Shown: positions 54,008 to 63,205 of the stretch, one piece after another
How the letters are laid out: each line of letters opens with the position of its first letter
How positions within the stretch are numbered: position 1 is the stretch's first letter
Notes under the pieces: model-generated
What the model was told of the DNA's origin: nothing
Seen by the model: only the letters and a program-made list of their open reading frames with translations
The model's database searches: none
Origin: Treponema sp.
GTDB lineage: Bacteria > Spirochaetota > Spirochaetia > Treponematales > Treponemataceae
Direction of reading: 5' to 3'
DNA: 64,000 nt
Assembly (NCBI GenBank): GCA_024695475.1
Contig: JAILIC010000075.1
Location: forward strand, 1-64,000
Translations under genes and position numbers: made by a program

Positions 54008-56551
54008 ATGAACAAAAAGACACTAACAGAATTAGACTATTACAAAATACGAGATGCCATAGCGACGTATTGTGTCAGTGATGAAACAAAAGCATTACTT
54101 GCAACACACGGTCCCCTTACTGATGCACAGCAGATAGCTTACAGCAAACAACTGGGTCAGGAATGGACCCGATACATTCAATCGCCAAGGCAGCCCGCCT
54201 TATCAGCTTGGCCTGAGATTCACTCGCTTATTCCCATACTACGAGTACAAGATGCAGTCCTTGCACAAGAACAATTATATGCACTTGCACTTTTTTGCAG
54301 ATCGGTACAAAAAATACGAGAGCACATTCTTGCGGCAGAACAAGATCTTGCATTGACCGCACTCGCACAACTGGTACAGACATTACCTGACTTACAGCAG
54401 CCTCAACAACAGATTGGACGAATAATCGATACTAATGGCGCTTTAAAAGATTTACCAGAACTCCGTGCCATCAAAAACACCATCGCGTCTATCAAACGGG
54501 ACATCACAGCATTAATGCATAAATATACAAGTGATACCTCAATAGCTTCTGCCCTAGAATCAACACTTCCTGTCTATCGTGCTGACAGACAATTACTTGC
54601 AGTCAAATCAGGACATAAAAACAGTATAAAAGGTATTGTACATGAAGTTTCACAAAGTGGACAAACCGTATACATAGAACCAGAAGATGTTGTTAGAAAA
54701 AACAATGATTTGATCCAAGAAGAATTTCATCTGCAGCAGGAAATAAGACATATCTTCCAGACCGTAACTGCACAGCTCCATGAAAATGTTACACTGTTTA
54801 AGACAGCACTCCCTATTATGGAGCAACTGGATAAAACTTGTGCCATCGCAAAGTGGGGCGTAGAACATAATTGTGTATTTGCCCTCCCCTGTCAGCAGTC
54901 TGACACTCCTCAAAACGATGAGCCACCATTAATACTTCAGGCACGGCATCCACTTCTTGGTGATAAAGCTGTTCCTGTTGATATACCTTTTATCACTGGC
55001 AAACGTATCTTAATCATTACAGGTCCAAATACCGGAGGCAAAACCGTTACTTTAAAAACAATTGCCTTGTTTGCCATGATGAATCAAAGCGGATTCCCTA
55101 TTCCGGCGGCAGAGGGTACACGCTTACCTTTATTTAGCTCCATCTTTGCTGATATCGGTGATGAACAATCCCTTGATCAATCACTGTCTACATTTAGTGG
55201 ACACATGAAGAATATCGCAACAGCAGTCCGTCATGCCGATAAGAATAGTCTGGTACTTTTAGATGAACTTGGTAGCGGTACAGATCCACAAGAAGGCAGC
55301 GCCATCGCCATGGCTGTATTAGACACCCTTATCAAATACGGCTCCTTTGTTTTAGTCACTACACATCATGGAATTCTTAAAAACTATGGCTATACACATC
55401 CTGCATGTATCAATGCTTCAGTAGAGTTTAATGAAGATACCCTTTCACCTACCTATCGCCTTGTCATGGGCGTTCCTGGCGAAAGCCGTGCACTCGAAAT
55501 TGCAAATCGAAGCGGTCTTCCACGTGCAATTGTTACCAAAGCACGTTCATATTTGACAAATGAACAGGCCGATATATCAAAATTAATAAACGGGCTTACC
55601 GCAAAACATGCAGAACTTGATGTTCTAAAAAAAGAATTTGATCAGCAACAAAAAGAACTACGCAATCAGCAACGTTCGGCAGATCTAAAAGACCTCAAGC
55701 TTAAGCAAAAAGAGCTAGAACTAAAAAAGCATGGTCAAAAACAAGCGGAACGTTTTTTATCAGAAAGTCGAAAGCAGCTTGAAAACCTTGTCAGATCTCT
55801 AAAAGAAGGCGAAGTAACACACGAAAAGGCAGTATCCGTCAAACAATATATTAACGATTTAACTCAAGCTGTTGATGATCATGACACAGCCATCGAAGCA
55901 GAAGAGCAAGAGATCATTCAAACACAACAAGAAATAGAAAAACAACTTACTGCAGAAAAACTGCATAAAAAACCACAACATAAGATACCAAAGAAGCGTT
56001 TAAAGACAGCAGATGCTCTTGCAGCAGCGACACCTTTTGCACCCGTTGAGACAGAAGCCCAAGTACCTTTAGTCTTTAAGGAAGGTGCAGAAGTACTCGT
56101 CGGAGCATCTCGTAATCATGGTATTCTTCTTTCTAAACAGAAGAATAATTATTGGAATGTACAACTTGGCAGTATGAAAATGACGATCAGAGAAAAGGAT
56201 ATGACTCTCATTCCTACTACCGCAATACCATCTACACCACAGATTACCATCGACTTGGTTAAATCAGATGATGTTGATATTATCGATTCTGACTTTCCAG
56301 GCAATAAACCGCTATTTGAGCTGCGTCTTTTAGGACTACGTTGTGAACAAGCTATTAAGGTACTCCAACATCAGTTAGATTTATGCACCATGCATAATTT
56401 TCATGAGTTTAGTATTATTCATGGAAAGGGTAATGGCATTCTACAACAAGCAGTGCAAGATTACCTTTCCCATTATCCCGGTATCGCAGAGTTTAAATTT
56501 GCAACTCCTGAAGACGGCGGTACAGGTAAAACTTACGTCAAGATGCTCTAG
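54008..56551 (+). CDS. mutS2: MutS2 ATPase with C-terminal Smr domain
   Basis: An 847-residue MutS-family protein lacking the mismatch-recognition domain. MutS core, then the ATPase with Walker A GPNTGGKTVTLKT near 338, LSTFSGHMKNI near 395 and LLDELGSGTDPQEG near 420, a long coiled coil (about 515-665) and a C-terminal Smr nuclease domain with LLGLRCEQAIKVL near 775 and IIHGKGNGILQQAV near 803. Family members act in recombination control and in rescue of collided ribosomes; the latter suits its position after rsgA (inference). No strong ribosome site precedes the ATG. Confidence 0.92.
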   Translation: MNKKTLTELDYYKIRDAIATYCVSDETKALLATHGPLTDAQQIAYSKQLGQEWTRYIQSPRQPALSAWPEIHSLIPILRVQDAVLAQEQLYALALFCRSVQKIREHILAAEQDLALTALAQLVQTLPDLQQPQQQIGRIIDTNGALKDLPELRAIKNTIASIKRDITALMHKYTSDTSIASALESTLPVYRADRQLLAVKSGHKNSIKGIVHEVSQSGQTVYIEPEDVVRKNNDLIQEEFHLQQEIRHIFQTVTAQLHENVTLFKTALPIMEQLDKTCAIAKWGVEHNCVFALPCQQSDTPQNDEPPLILQARHPLLGDKAVPVDIPFITGKRILIITGPNTGGKTVTLKTIALFAMMNQSGFPIPAAEGTRLPLFSSIFADIGDEQSLDQSLSTFSGHMKNIATAVRHADKNSLVLLDELGSGTDPQEGSAIAMAVLDTLIKYGSFVLVTTHHGILKNYGYTHPACINASVEFNEDTLSPTYRLVMGVPGESRALEIANRSGLPRAIVTKARSYLTNEQADISKLINGLTAKHAELDVLKKEFDQQQKELRNQQRSADLKDLKLKQKELELKKHGQKQAERFLSESRKQLENLVRSLKEGEVTHEKAVSVKQYINDLTQAVDDHDTAIEAEEQEIIQTQQEIEKQLTAEKLHKKPQHKIPKKRLKTADALAAATPFAPVETEAQVPLVFKEGAEVLVGASRNHGILLSKQKNNYWNVQLGSMKMTIREKDMTLIPTTAIPSTPQITIDLVKSDDVDIIDSDFPGNKPLFELRLLGLRCEQAIKVLQHQLDLCTMHNFHEFSIIHGKGNGILQQAVQDYLSHYPGIAEFKFATPEDGGTGKTYVKML

Positions 56552-56610
56552 AATACAACACACCAAGGAATGAAAGGCTTGACCAATATGCAGTTTTTAT
56601 GCAAAATAAA

Positions 56611-56624
56611 TACATAATTATTCA
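56611..56624. promoter_or_regulatory. Candidate ARG box upstream of argR
   Basis: TACATAATTATTCA matches the ARG-box core TGAATAATTATTCA at 12 of 14 positions and lies 13 bp before the argR start, which would fit autoregulation. Confidence 0.45.
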
Positions 56625-56637
56625 AAGAGGTATATAA

Positions 56638-57108
56638 GTGAAAGAAAGGCTTACTAGGCTTAAAAGCATACGCAAACTCATAAAAAATTATCGTATCGAA
56701 AGCCAGGAAGCATTGCTAGGCTATCTTCAGAAAGAAGGATACGAAGTCACACAAGCAACCCTTTCAAGAGATTTGAAGCTGCTTAAAGTTGGTAAGGTAT
56801 CAGATGGTCACAATGGATATGTATACACCCTGCCTGGAGAAGATGAGCGTCATGATTCTGAACAGATTTTTATCCAAGACTTTTTACGTGGATATGTCAG
56901 CATCGAATACAATGGTAACATTGTTGTAATTAAGACTTTTCCTGGACACGCAGACACAGTATCAAATGCCCTTGATAGCTTAAATATGGAAGAAGTACTT
57001 GGCACCGTTGCTGGTGACAACTGTCTTTTTGCATGCTTAAAAGAAGGTATCACCGGTCAGCAGTTCATTAATGCACTTAAACTAAAGATCCCAGAATTGG
57101 ACGAATAG
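56638..57108 (+). CDS. argR: Arginine repressor ArgR
   Basis: Arginine-responsive repressor/activator, 156 residues. N-terminal winged helix with recognition helix TQATLSRDLKLLKV near 38-51, and a C-terminal oligomerisation and arginine-binding domain (FPGHADTVSNALDSLN, then GTVAGDNCLFACL near 122). The start is GTG at 56638 with AGAGG 7 nt upstream. It is the last gene of rsgA-mutS2-argR and converges on tatD. Confidence 0.92.
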   Translation: MKERLTRLKSIRKLIKNYRIESQEALLGYLQKEGYEVTQATLSRDLKLLKVGKVSDGHNGYVYTLPGEDERHDSEQIFIQDFLRGYVSIEYNGNIVVIKTFPGHADTVSNALDSLNMEEVLGTVAGDNCLFACLKEGITGQQFINALKLKIPELDE

Positions 57109-57116
57109 TGTTTATT

Positions 57117-58004
57117 CTACAATTCAGTCACAAATAGTTTCTTACTGTTTTCTACAACAATCTTACTTAATTCTTCTATTGTAATTCCTCTCACTTGTGC
57201 AACAAACTCATACGTATGGCGTATATTGAGGGGAGTATTTGGGGTTCCGCGCATAGGTACTGGTGCAAGATACGGTGCATCAGTTTCAAGTAACAGCCGA
57301 TCTTCAGGTATCGATAGTATAAGTTCTTTCATTGCTTCCATCTTACTTTTTTTAGTATAGGTAACCGAGCCACTCAGACTGATGTACCAGCCTCTCTGCA
57401 AAAAACGGACAGCTTCTTCAAGACCATATGAATAACAATGAATGACACCACAATCGTATCCCACTTCACGGATACAATCAAACGTATCAGTAAAAGCATC
57501 ACGACTATGAACAATGACAGGCAATTGTAACTTTCGAGCTAAGTCGAGTTGCATACAAAACAGCTCTTTTTCCTGATAAAATAACGTTGTATCAAAATCT
57601 GATTCGCTTCGACCATCTACCCCCGAAGGGTTCCAATGATGATCAATGCCACACTCACCAAGAGCACTTATTTTACGAAAAAGAGCCGTATCAGAATAAC
57701 GACGCGCATGTATATGCTTTTCCAAAACAGCGACTTGCTCAACCCGATTGCGGATAGCATCCGGATCAGGCCATATACCTGCAGAAAAATACATAAACTT
57801 TTCAGCAACACTTTTATCAGCTGGTGCCATATGAGATATAGCTTCATACACTGCTTGTTGTCGTCGCGGTAAATCATCACACTCAGTACCGATATCTTGT
57901 GCAAACTCAACACCAGTACTTGCCATTCTTGTTAATAAATCTGTCGCAGCAAGACTTCCTGCATCACAGGTTTTACAAAAATGAAAATGTGTATCACTAA
58001 ACAT
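57117..58004 (-). CDS. tatD: TatD-family metal-dependent deoxyribonuclease
   Basis: A 295-residue TIM-barrel hydrolase of the TatD family. Metal residues are visible: HFHF at residues 6-9, the Glu in ALGECGIDHHW near 110, His in PVIVHSRDA near 162, His in IHCYSYG near 185, and Asp in LLETDAPYLAP near 235. Family members are DNases/RNases in repair or quality control. GAGGAG precedes the ATG. A single-gene unit next to tRNA-Leu. Confidence 0.9.
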   Translation of the reverse strand: MFSDTHFHFCKTCDAGSLAATDLLTRMASTGVEFAQDIGTECDDLPRRQQAVYEAISHMAPADKSVAEKFMYFSAGIWPDPDAIRNRVEQVAVLEKHIHARRYSDTALFRKISALGECGIDHHWNPSGVDGRSESDFDTTLFYQEKELFCMQLDLARKLQLPVIVHSRDAFTDTFDCIREVGYDCGVIHCYSYGLEEAVRFLQRGWYISLSGSVTYTKKSKMEAMKELILSIPEDRLLLETDAPYLAPVPMRGTPNTPLNIRHTYEFVAQVRGITIEELSKIVVENSKKLFVTEL

Positions 58005-58025
58005 ATATTCTCCTCACATTACTAC

Positions 58026-58054
58026 TTGAAACAAAGAGCATTTTAGTATATAGT
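58026..58054 (+). promoter_or_regulatory. Promoter of tRNA-Leu
   Basis: TTGAAA (58026-58031) and TATAGT (58049-58054) with a 17-bp spacer, start near 58061. Confidence 0.7.
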
Positions 58055-58072
58055 AATTAAATAACAATTCAT

Positions 58073-58158
58073 GCCATGGTGGTGGAATTGGTAGACACAA
58101 GGGACTTAAAATCCCTCGACCGCAAAAGGTCGTGCCGGTTCGATTCCGGTCCTTGGCA
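58073..58158 (+). tRNA. tRNA-Leu(TAA)
   Basis: Class II tRNA of 86 nt: acceptor GCCATGG/CCTTGGC (one T-T mismatch), anticodon stem AGGGA/TCCCT with loop CTTAAAA giving anticodon TAA, a long variable arm and T loop GGTTCGATTCC. CCA is not encoded. Confidence 0.93.
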
Positions 58159-58161
58159 TTA

Positions 58162-58188
58162 CCCGTCACTTAGTGACGGGTTTTTTTT
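58162..58188 (+). terminator. Terminator of tRNA-Leu
   Basis: CCCGTCACT (58162-58170) pairs with the following AGTGACGGG, then eight T. The core GTCACT/AGTGAC is the same as in the 23-bp repeat units at 30718-30870. Confidence 0.92.
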
Positions 58189-58231
58189 GCAATAGTGGCA
58201 TTATAAATAAACTGTTTTTTTGTGTCAAAAC

Positions 58232-58263
58232 AAAAAAACCTGACTTTCTAACAGAAAATCAGG
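58232..58263 (-). terminator. Terminator of the ribosomal/flagellar-like operon
   Basis: CCTGACTTTCT (58239-58249) pairs with AGAAAATCAGG (58253-58263) with one mismatch, followed on the minus strand by seven T. Confidence 0.8.
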
Positions 58264-58275
58264 CCATATACAAGG

Positions 58276-58770
58276 TTATATTTTTTTTACTTGGCTAAAC
58301 AGTCCTGCCATTTCAGAACGCCAGTCAAAGCTTTTGTTTTTATCTTCCCACTCGATAATACGTTCTATCTTAAAATGTCGCAAATCACGGAAATTCTCAT
58401 ACGTAACAACAGCAAAACGCCCTTGTCCAATATAGGTAATACGCTGATTGTCCTGCAGTTTTTCATTTTTACCAGCTTCTTTTAAAGCACAGTCAAAATG
58501 TACAGGCTTATCAGTGTTTTTATCAGCCAATGCTGAGGATAAGTCTGTAATGGGTTGACCGCACATCGGACAAATTACTTCACGAGACTTAAAGTCTTTT
58601 ATAGCCTGCTCACGTGCAAGCAATTCTTCTCGAGACTCCTGCCGTACAGGCGGCCTTTTTGCAAAATGCTGTTGACTCTGGCTATTTTGACGTTGCTCCC
58701 CCCGATTACGAGAATCATTGTTCCATGATTTTCCACGTCCCCGGTTATAACGCCTATTATTTCTATCCAT
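58276..58770 (-). CDS. Conserved hypothetical protein with zinc-ribbon-like Cys motif
   Basis: A 164-residue protein. The first 55 residues are disordered and very rich in Arg, Asn and Gln (RNNRRYNRGRG), as in nucleic-acid-binding tails. Next comes CPMCGQP near 67 with a second pair HFDC near 90, a likely Cys2-His-Cys zinc site, then a compact domain (ITYIGQGRFAVVTYENF near 110). The function is unknown; RNA binding is plausible inference. It is the last gene of the operon (TAATG-like junction with the upstream small gene). Confidence 0.7.
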   Translation of the reverse strand: MDRNNRRYNRGRGKSWNNDSRNRGEQRQNSQSQQHFAKRPPVRQESREELLAREQAIKDFKSREVICPMCGQPITDLSSALADKNTDKPVHFDCALKEAGKNEKLQDNQRITYIGQGRFAVVTYENFRDLRHFKIERIIEWEDKNKSFDWRSEMAGLFSQVKKI

Positions 58771-58956
58771 TTATCCCCTCAACCGAAATACTACACTATT
58801 TTCCACCAATCTGTCACTCAACACCTGTGCTATCCTTTGAACAGCACCGTCAAGATAGTCCGCATCATGGATTTTAGTCCGTAACTCCAAAATACGCGGT
58901 GGTAAAGCAGTTTGTGCATATGATGCATCAGTATGTATAGTCATATCAGAAATCAT
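58771..58956 (-). CDS. Small protein resembling the FlgM C-terminal region
   Basis: A 61-residue protein overlapping yraN by 4 bp (ATGA) and abutting the zinc-motif gene, so it is a real operon member. The C-terminal part, RILELRTKIHDADYLDGAVQ then IAQVLSDRLVEN, recalls the helices by which FlgM-type anti-sigma factors bind sigma28. Given the flagellar-export-like genes upstream, a role in flagellar control is possible, but the resemblance is slight and unproven. Confidence 0.55.
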   Translation of the reverse strand: MISDMTIHTDASYAQTALPPRILELRTKIHDADYLDGAVQRIAQVLSDRLVENSVVFRLRG

Positions 58957-59324
58957 AGAGACCCCGAAAAAGCATTTTCAATGTGATATATCGGATCAAA
59001 ACCTGGCATATCAACAACAATCACGTCAAAACGAATATAGTTCTTACTATATTTTCGATTGTTTACAAGAAAACATTTAGCCGTTTCGGAAATTCTTTTT
59101 TGTTTCTGTTTTCCTAATTCATGTGCCAATGTCAAGCTATCACCACTAGGAAGGGTTTTTACTTCGACAAACACAAGAATATCCTCTTTTTCGGCAATAA
59201 TATCAATTTCGCCTCGTCTTGTACGCCAGTTACGGGCAATTATTATATACCCGTGTTGCAGCAAATACTCAGAAGCCCGAAATTCACCATCATTGCCTAT
59301 TTGTTTTCTGGTTGCCTTAATCAA
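58953..59324 (-). CDS. yraN: YraN-family (UPF0102) endonuclease-like protein
   Basis: A 123-residue member of the UPF0102 family with the nuclease-like fold: GEFRASEYLLQHGYIIIARNW near 13, RRGEIDIIAEKEDILVFVEVKT near 38-59 (the GEIDxIA...FVEVK core). The start is TTG at 59324, overlapping the preceding gene by 8 bp. The function of the family is unsettled; Holliday-junction resolvase-like fold is known. Confidence 0.85.
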   Translation of the reverse strand: MIKATRKQIGNDGEFRASEYLLQHGYIIIARNWRTRRGEIDIIAEKEDILVFVEVKTLPSGDSLTLAHELGKQKQKRISETAKCFLVNNRKYSKNYIRFDVIVVDMPGFDPIYHIENAFSGSL

Positions 59325-59616
59325 GAACTTCCAGATCTCCTAACTCTTCAATATCATCTTCATTTGCAGCCAACAGTGATGGTCTTTGCTTACCTTCACT
59401 GCCAGACATACCAGTAGATGCTTCTACACCTGATACCACATGACCATAAGAAAGAAGTGTAGAAATATTCCACTGCTTTATTGCTGCAATGTGATAATTC
59501 TTAATTGATTTACCTTCAGCAAGAAACATATTTTTTCCGTCATCAAAAAAGACTGGTGCCGAATATCTCATTCCCAGCTGAATATCAGCAGCATTAATTT
59601 TAGTAAAATCACTCAT
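59317..59616 (-). CDS. Small conserved protein, resembling the domain that precedes HD-GYP
   Basis: A 99-residue protein. The first part (ADIQLGMRYSAPVFFDDGKN, then FLAEGKSIKNYHIAAIKQW) resembles the short domain found before HD-GYP phosphodiesterases, here without any HD domain; the last third is acidic and probably disordered. It overlaps both neighbours by 8 bp. Role unknown; a partner in signalling or a trimmed relic are possible. Confidence 0.6.
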   Translation of the reverse strand: MSDFTKINAADIQLGMRYSAPVFFDDGKNMFLAEGKSIKNYHIAAIKQWNISTLLSYGHVVSGVEASTGMSGSEGKQRPSLLAANEDDIEELGDLEVLD

Positions 59617-59899
59617 TTTCGTTCTGCATCTCTATGACAAAAGCAAAAATCTTAGCAACAACCTGCCAGGTTTCTTCTGGAACATAAGTTCCAATCCTCT
59701 GCAAAGACAATACTTGAGCAAGAGACTGATTCTCCACCACTGGAATATTATGTTCAGCAGCAAAAGTTACAAGTTTCTGAGCAGCCAGACCTTGCGCACT
59801 TGCTGTTATAAACGGAGCATCTGCCCATTCCGGATATCTAAGAGCCACAGCCGTCTTAACTTCCTTAGCTGGCATTTTCTGCTTATCACTATCAATCAT
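59609..59899 (-). CDS. FlhB C-terminal-domain-like protein (FlhB2/YlqH type)
   Basis: A 96-residue protein alike to the cytoplasmic C-terminal half of FlhB, the export-switch protein: VKTAVALRYPEWADAPFITA near 12, AEHNIPVVENQSLAQVLSL near 52, and IGTYVPEETWQVVAKIFAFV near 72. The NPTH cleavage motif of full FlhB is not present. It starts with a 4-bp ATGA overlap at the end of the FliK-like gene. The pairing with a FliK-like gene is typical of spirochaete and Firmicute accessory flagellar loci. Confidence 0.82.
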   Translation of the reverse strand: MIDSDKQKMPAKEVKTAVALRYPEWADAPFITASAQGLAAQKLVTFAAEHNIPVVENQSLAQVLSLQRIGTYVPEETWQVVAKIFAFVIEMQNENE

Positions 59900-61071
59900 A
59901 CTATACCAGAAACCATAGAAAGCGGTGTATTTTCGGTAAAGAACGGTGTACATTCTGATACATCGAGCCATTCTATCGAAATCGGTTCCTCACCAGATTC
60001 CTGCAAACAACGACGTAACGACTCCTCAAATGCTGCTGTAGCAGAAGGTTTGGGCATTACGCATAGTTTAACAGTATGACAATAAACATTACCTTCGTTT
60101 CCGTTCTTTAAATATAACACATAAAACGAATTTTGTCCTCGCAATTCCATTGAGAGTATTATCTTTTTACATTCATTTTTTGCTCGATCTATAAAAAAAC
60201 GCAAAGCTCCCCTACCTAACGAAGCGTTGGACACTTGAGAAGATTGAGGAGCAGTAATTTCCATTTCAAAGGGGAGTACAACCCAATGCAGGGATTCAGA
60301 AGATTCATTAAAGCGTGCCAGCTCTGATTGTATATGTCCGTGCTGCTCACATGCCGTTAACAGCGTTTTGATATACTTGCTCAGTGCATCAGAGACAGCA
60401 GTCATCATCGATGAGTCCTCAATTTTACGCTCATTATGTGCTTTACGTTTTTGATCTTTCGCAGATGGCTCCTCGTTATCAGGGAGATCTCCTTGATTAA
60501 AAAAAGAGGTAATCACTGCTATATCTGCATCTACACCTTGTAATTCCAATTGTAAGGCAATTTCTGCCGCAGCGGCTTCCTTTCCAGGAAAACGAGCAGC
60601 AATCCGCCGTATTTTAGTTAATACTGAGAGATCAAAACGAGCACCCATCTGCTGCAATTGCTGCACAAGACGAAGTGACAACATATCAGGAGTAAGATGT
60701 AGCGCTTGTAAATACGCAACAAGCTGACTATTTGTAAGTGGGGTAAAAACAGAAAGGCTACCTTGCATAGCGTTTTCTGTCATTTGCTGTAAAACAGGGA
60801 GTGATATAGAATTTACTTCTGGTGAAAGTGGTTTTAGAAAAATACTGCCATTATTACCGTGTACAAGCGCCTTAAAAACCATTCCCTTTTGTAAGGCACA
60901 TTCTGATTGTAATGAAACAGTAACACCAGCAACAACAGCTTTATACGTATTACCCGCAGTATTTGCAAGCACACGTACAGAAACGACACTGCCCTCACGC
61001 AGTGTCTTTGCAGTTACTGGGACACTTGTGAGGGCAGATACATTATGCACATTTGAGGAATGAATTCCCAT
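59896..61071 (-). CDS. FliK-like hypothetical protein
   Basis: A 391-residue protein of variable N-terminal part (about 1-255) and a compact C-terminal part (about 270-375) with PFEMEITAPQSSQ, RGALRFFIDRAKNECKKIIL and FEESLRRCLQES, the order seen in FliK hook-length-control C-terminal domains. It directly precedes the FlhB2-like gene. FliK assignment is plausible but not firm; no strong ribosome site precedes the ATG, 20 bp after rplS. Confidence 0.6.
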   Translation of the reverse strand: MGIHSSNVHNVSALTSVPVTAKTLREGSVVSVRVLANTAGNTYKAVVAGVTVSLQSECALQKGMVFKALVHGNNGSIFLKPLSPEVNSISLPVLQQMTENAMQGSLSVFTPLTNSQLVAYLQALHLTPDMLSLRLVQQLQQMGARFDLSVLTKIRRIAARFPGKEAAAAEIALQLELQGVDADIAVITSFFNQGDLPDNEEPSAKDQKRKAHNERKIEDSSMMTAVSDALSKYIKTLLTACEQHGHIQSELARFNESSESLHWVVLPFEMEITAPQSSQVSNASLGRGALRFFIDRAKNECKKIILSMELRGQNSFYVLYLKNGNEGNVYCHTVKLCVMPKPSATAAFEESLRRCLQESGEEPISIEWLDVSECTPFFTENTPLSMVSGIV

Positions 61072-61091
61072 GCGTCGTAAAGTGGAAAGCC

Positions 61092-61559
61092 TTATTTCTT
61101 TTCCTTTGCTTCAGCTGCTTTAGCTTCTGCTGCTTCAGCTTTAATTGCTTTTTCAACTTCAGCTGCATTAGCTTCTGCACGAGCATTGCGGGCTGCAATT
61201 TCAGCGGCAACTTTACCACCGATAAGTTCTTTAACTTTTGCATCCTTACCGATCTTATCACGCAGATAGTACAGCTTTGAACGGCGTACCTTACCACGAT
61301 GTACGATATCAACCTTTACAATATGTGGTGAGTGATATGGGAAAACACGCTCTACACCAACACCGTAAGAATCCTTACGTACAGTGAATGTAAGACCGAT
61401 ACCGCTATTCTTCATGCAGAGTACAACACCTTCATAAACCTGAATACGCTCAGTTTTACCTTCAACAATCTTGAAGTATACCTTTACTGTATCTCCAACA
61501 TTGAATCCCTGTGCACCCTTTCTCTTCTGCTGTTCTTCAATTGTCTTTATCAGATCCAT
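61092..61559 (-). CDS. rplS: Large-subunit ribosomal protein L19 with Ala/Glu/Lys tail
   Basis: L19 at the 30S-50S interface. The core matches: [20 protein letters not shown] near 22, [31 protein letters not shown] and [12 protein letters not shown]. It has 155 residues from the ATG at 61559 (GGAGA 6 nt upstream; it overlaps the end of trmD by 23 bp). After about residue 115 it carries an extra 40-residue tail of mostly Ala, Glu and Lys, longer than usual for L19. Confidence 0.94.
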   Translation of the reverse strand: MDLIKTIEEQQKRKGAQGFNVGDTVKVYFKIVEGKTERIQVYEGVVLCMKNSGIGLTFTVRKDSYGVGVERVFPYHSPHIVKVDIVHRGKVRRSKLYYLRDKIGKDAKVKELIGGKVAAEIAARNARAEANAAEVEKAIKAEAAEAKAAEAKEKK

Positions 61560-62370
61560 TATTTTCTCCAATAGACTGCGCATCCGGTACCGCATTATGC
61601 TGCGATTTTCTGCGCTTTTTTCGATTACGTTTCAAAAAAGTTTGTTCCGTAATCTCCTCAATCATCTGTTCGGCTTCTATAGTGAGCATACCTGAGAGAC
61701 GAGCCATACCGATCATATCTGGTCTGTTAGCAAGTGTCTTTTCAAGCCGCTTTTTTAGACGCCACTTCCTGATATTTTCATGGTTACCAGAAGTTAATAC
61801 TTCAGGTACTGCCAAGCCCTTGTATACTGGTGGACGTGTATACTGAGGATATTCAAGGAGGCCGCCGCAATAACTTTCTTCTTCAAGAGATTCACTGGAA
61901 ATAACACCATCAATTAATCGATACACCGTATCAATAATAACCGTTGCTGCTACTTCACCGCTCGACATGACATAATCACCAATAGAGATTTCGTCATCAA
62001 CGTATGAATCTATAATCCGCTGGTCGATACCTTCATATCTACCGCAAATCAGTACAAGATCGTCTTTACGACTTAATTCCAACGCTTTTTTTTGTGTAAA
62101 AGGCTTACCGCCCGGCGTTACATAAATAACGTGTTTCTTGTATGCCTGCACACTATCAAGCGCGCGTCCCAGAGGCTCCGCCATCATTAACTGGCCAGCG
62201 CCTCCTCCATACGGACTGTCGTCACATGTACGGTGCTTATCATAGGCAAAATCCCTGATATTCACCAAATCGTAGGCAATAATTCCCCGTTCAACCGCTT
62301 TCGCCATGATTGAGTTTTCGAAATAAGCGCGTGGAATCTCGGGAAATAAGGTCAGCACTGTAAATTTCAT
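61537..62370 (-). CDS. trmD: tRNA (guanine37-N1)-methyltransferase
   Basis: Methylates G37 of tRNAs with G36. The 277-residue protein shows the trefoil-knot motifs [13 protein letters not shown] near 51, [14 protein letters not shown] near 107 and [10 protein letters not shown] near 135, and ends with a basic and polar tail ([11 protein letters not shown]). It follows rimM after 4 bp and its 3' end overlaps the rplS start. Confidence 0.95.
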   Translation of the reverse strand: MKFTVLTLFPEIPRAYFENSIMAKAVERGIIAYDLVNIRDFAYDKHRTCDDSPYGGGAGQLMMAEPLGRALDSVQAYKKHVIYVTPGGKPFTQKKALELSRKDDLVLICGRYEGIDQRIIDSYVDDEISIGDYVMSSGEVAATVIIDTVYRLIDGVISSESLEEESYCGGLLEYPQYTRPPVYKGLAVPEVLTSGNHENIRKWRLKKRLEKTLANRPDMIGMARLSGMLTIEAEQMIEEITEQTFLKRNRKKRRKSQHNAVPDAQSIGENNGSDKDN

Positions 62371-62374
62371 GGAA

Positions 62375-62938
62375 TTACTCCAGAATCCAGAGGTGCATCA
62401 GCTCAATGGTTCCGTGTTTTACATCGACTTTACCAATAAATTCCTTATTAAAAGGAACCAGTACCGTACGATTACTACCGGAGTCATCTACACCCTCGGA
62501 GAGAGAAACCTCTAAAAGGTAACCACCTCCGCCTTCCAATACGTCTGTGATTGTTCCTACCTGTTGGGCAGGTGCAGTCTTTGCTGCCAATCCGTCCTTA
62601 CTTTTGTCTCCATTAATGAGAGAACAATGTCTAAGATCTTCTATATACCACTCACCTTTTGCAAGAGGGGCAGCATATTTACGTGGAACAACAATTTCCC
62701 ATCCGGTGTATTTTCGTACATCTTCGGGGGAATCAATTCCCACAAGTTTCATGTACAAGGTTCCTGATGCAGGCTCCGCATATTCTACTTTGCAGAGTTT
62801 TTCTACGTCATTACGCCTTAAAGTAACTTCTTCCAAAACGGCAATATGCTCGTATTCACCAGAAGCACTTTCAACTTTAAATTCACCCGTAACACCATGG
62901 GCGCCACGAACGAAACCTACTGTTAGCTTTTCAACCAC
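62375..62938 (-). CDS. rimM: Ribosome maturation factor RimM
   Basis: Assists 16S 3'-domain maturation with S19. N-terminal barrel VGFVRGAHGVTGEFKV near 7 and GIDSPEDVRKYTGWEI near 66, then a PRC-barrel part with EWYIEDLRHC near 95 and VLVPFNKEFIGKVDV near 158. It has 187 residues from GTG at 62938, 12 bp after khpA; an insertion (NGDKSKDGLAAKTAP) sits between the two barrels. No clear Shine-Dalgarno. Confidence 0.92.
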   Translation of the reverse strand: MVEKLTVGFVRGAHGVTGEFKVESASGEYEHIAVLEEVTLRRNDVEKLCKVEYAEPASGTLYMKLVGIDSPEDVRKYTGWEIVVPRKYAAPLAKGEWYIEDLRHCSLINGDKSKDGLAAKTAPAQQVGTITDVLEGGGGYLLEVSLSEGVDDSGSNRTVLVPFNKEFIGKVDVKHGTIELMHLWILE

Positions 62939-62950
62939 GGGCAGTCACCA

Positions 62951-63184
62951 TTAATCCAGTATTTCCAGACTGTAGCGTTTACCGTCTTTAGTGGCTGATG
63001 CGCTCAAAACCGTGCGCAGTGCTTTCGCAATTCTGCCATACTTACCTATGACTTTACCGATGTCACCATCAGCTACCTTAAGCTCAAGGATCATACCCTT
63101 TTCGCCTTCGGTTTCATTTACAGAAACTGCACTAGGATCATCGACCAATGATTTAGCAATATATTCAATCAGGTCTTTTTCCAT
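62951..63184 (-). CDS. khpA: KH-domain RNA-binding protein
   Basis: A 77-residue single KH-domain protein with the GXXG loop in GDIGKVIGKYGRIAKALR near 39-56. Family members (KhpA/YlqC) bind RNA and influence cell division and ribosome function. It is between rpsP (22 bp) and rimM. Confidence 0.93.
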   Translation of the reverse strand: MEKDLIEYIAKSLVDDPSAVSVNETEGEKGMILELKVADGDIGKVIGKYGRIAKALRTVLSASATKDGKRYSLEILD

Positions 63185-63205
63185 CTCTAATCAGCTCCTG
63201 TAAAC

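Noticed and set aside
61043..61312. Lys/Gln/Leu-rich frame within rplS
   Set aside because: It is an out-of-frame reading of the Ala/Glu/Lys-rich tail of L19 on the same strand.
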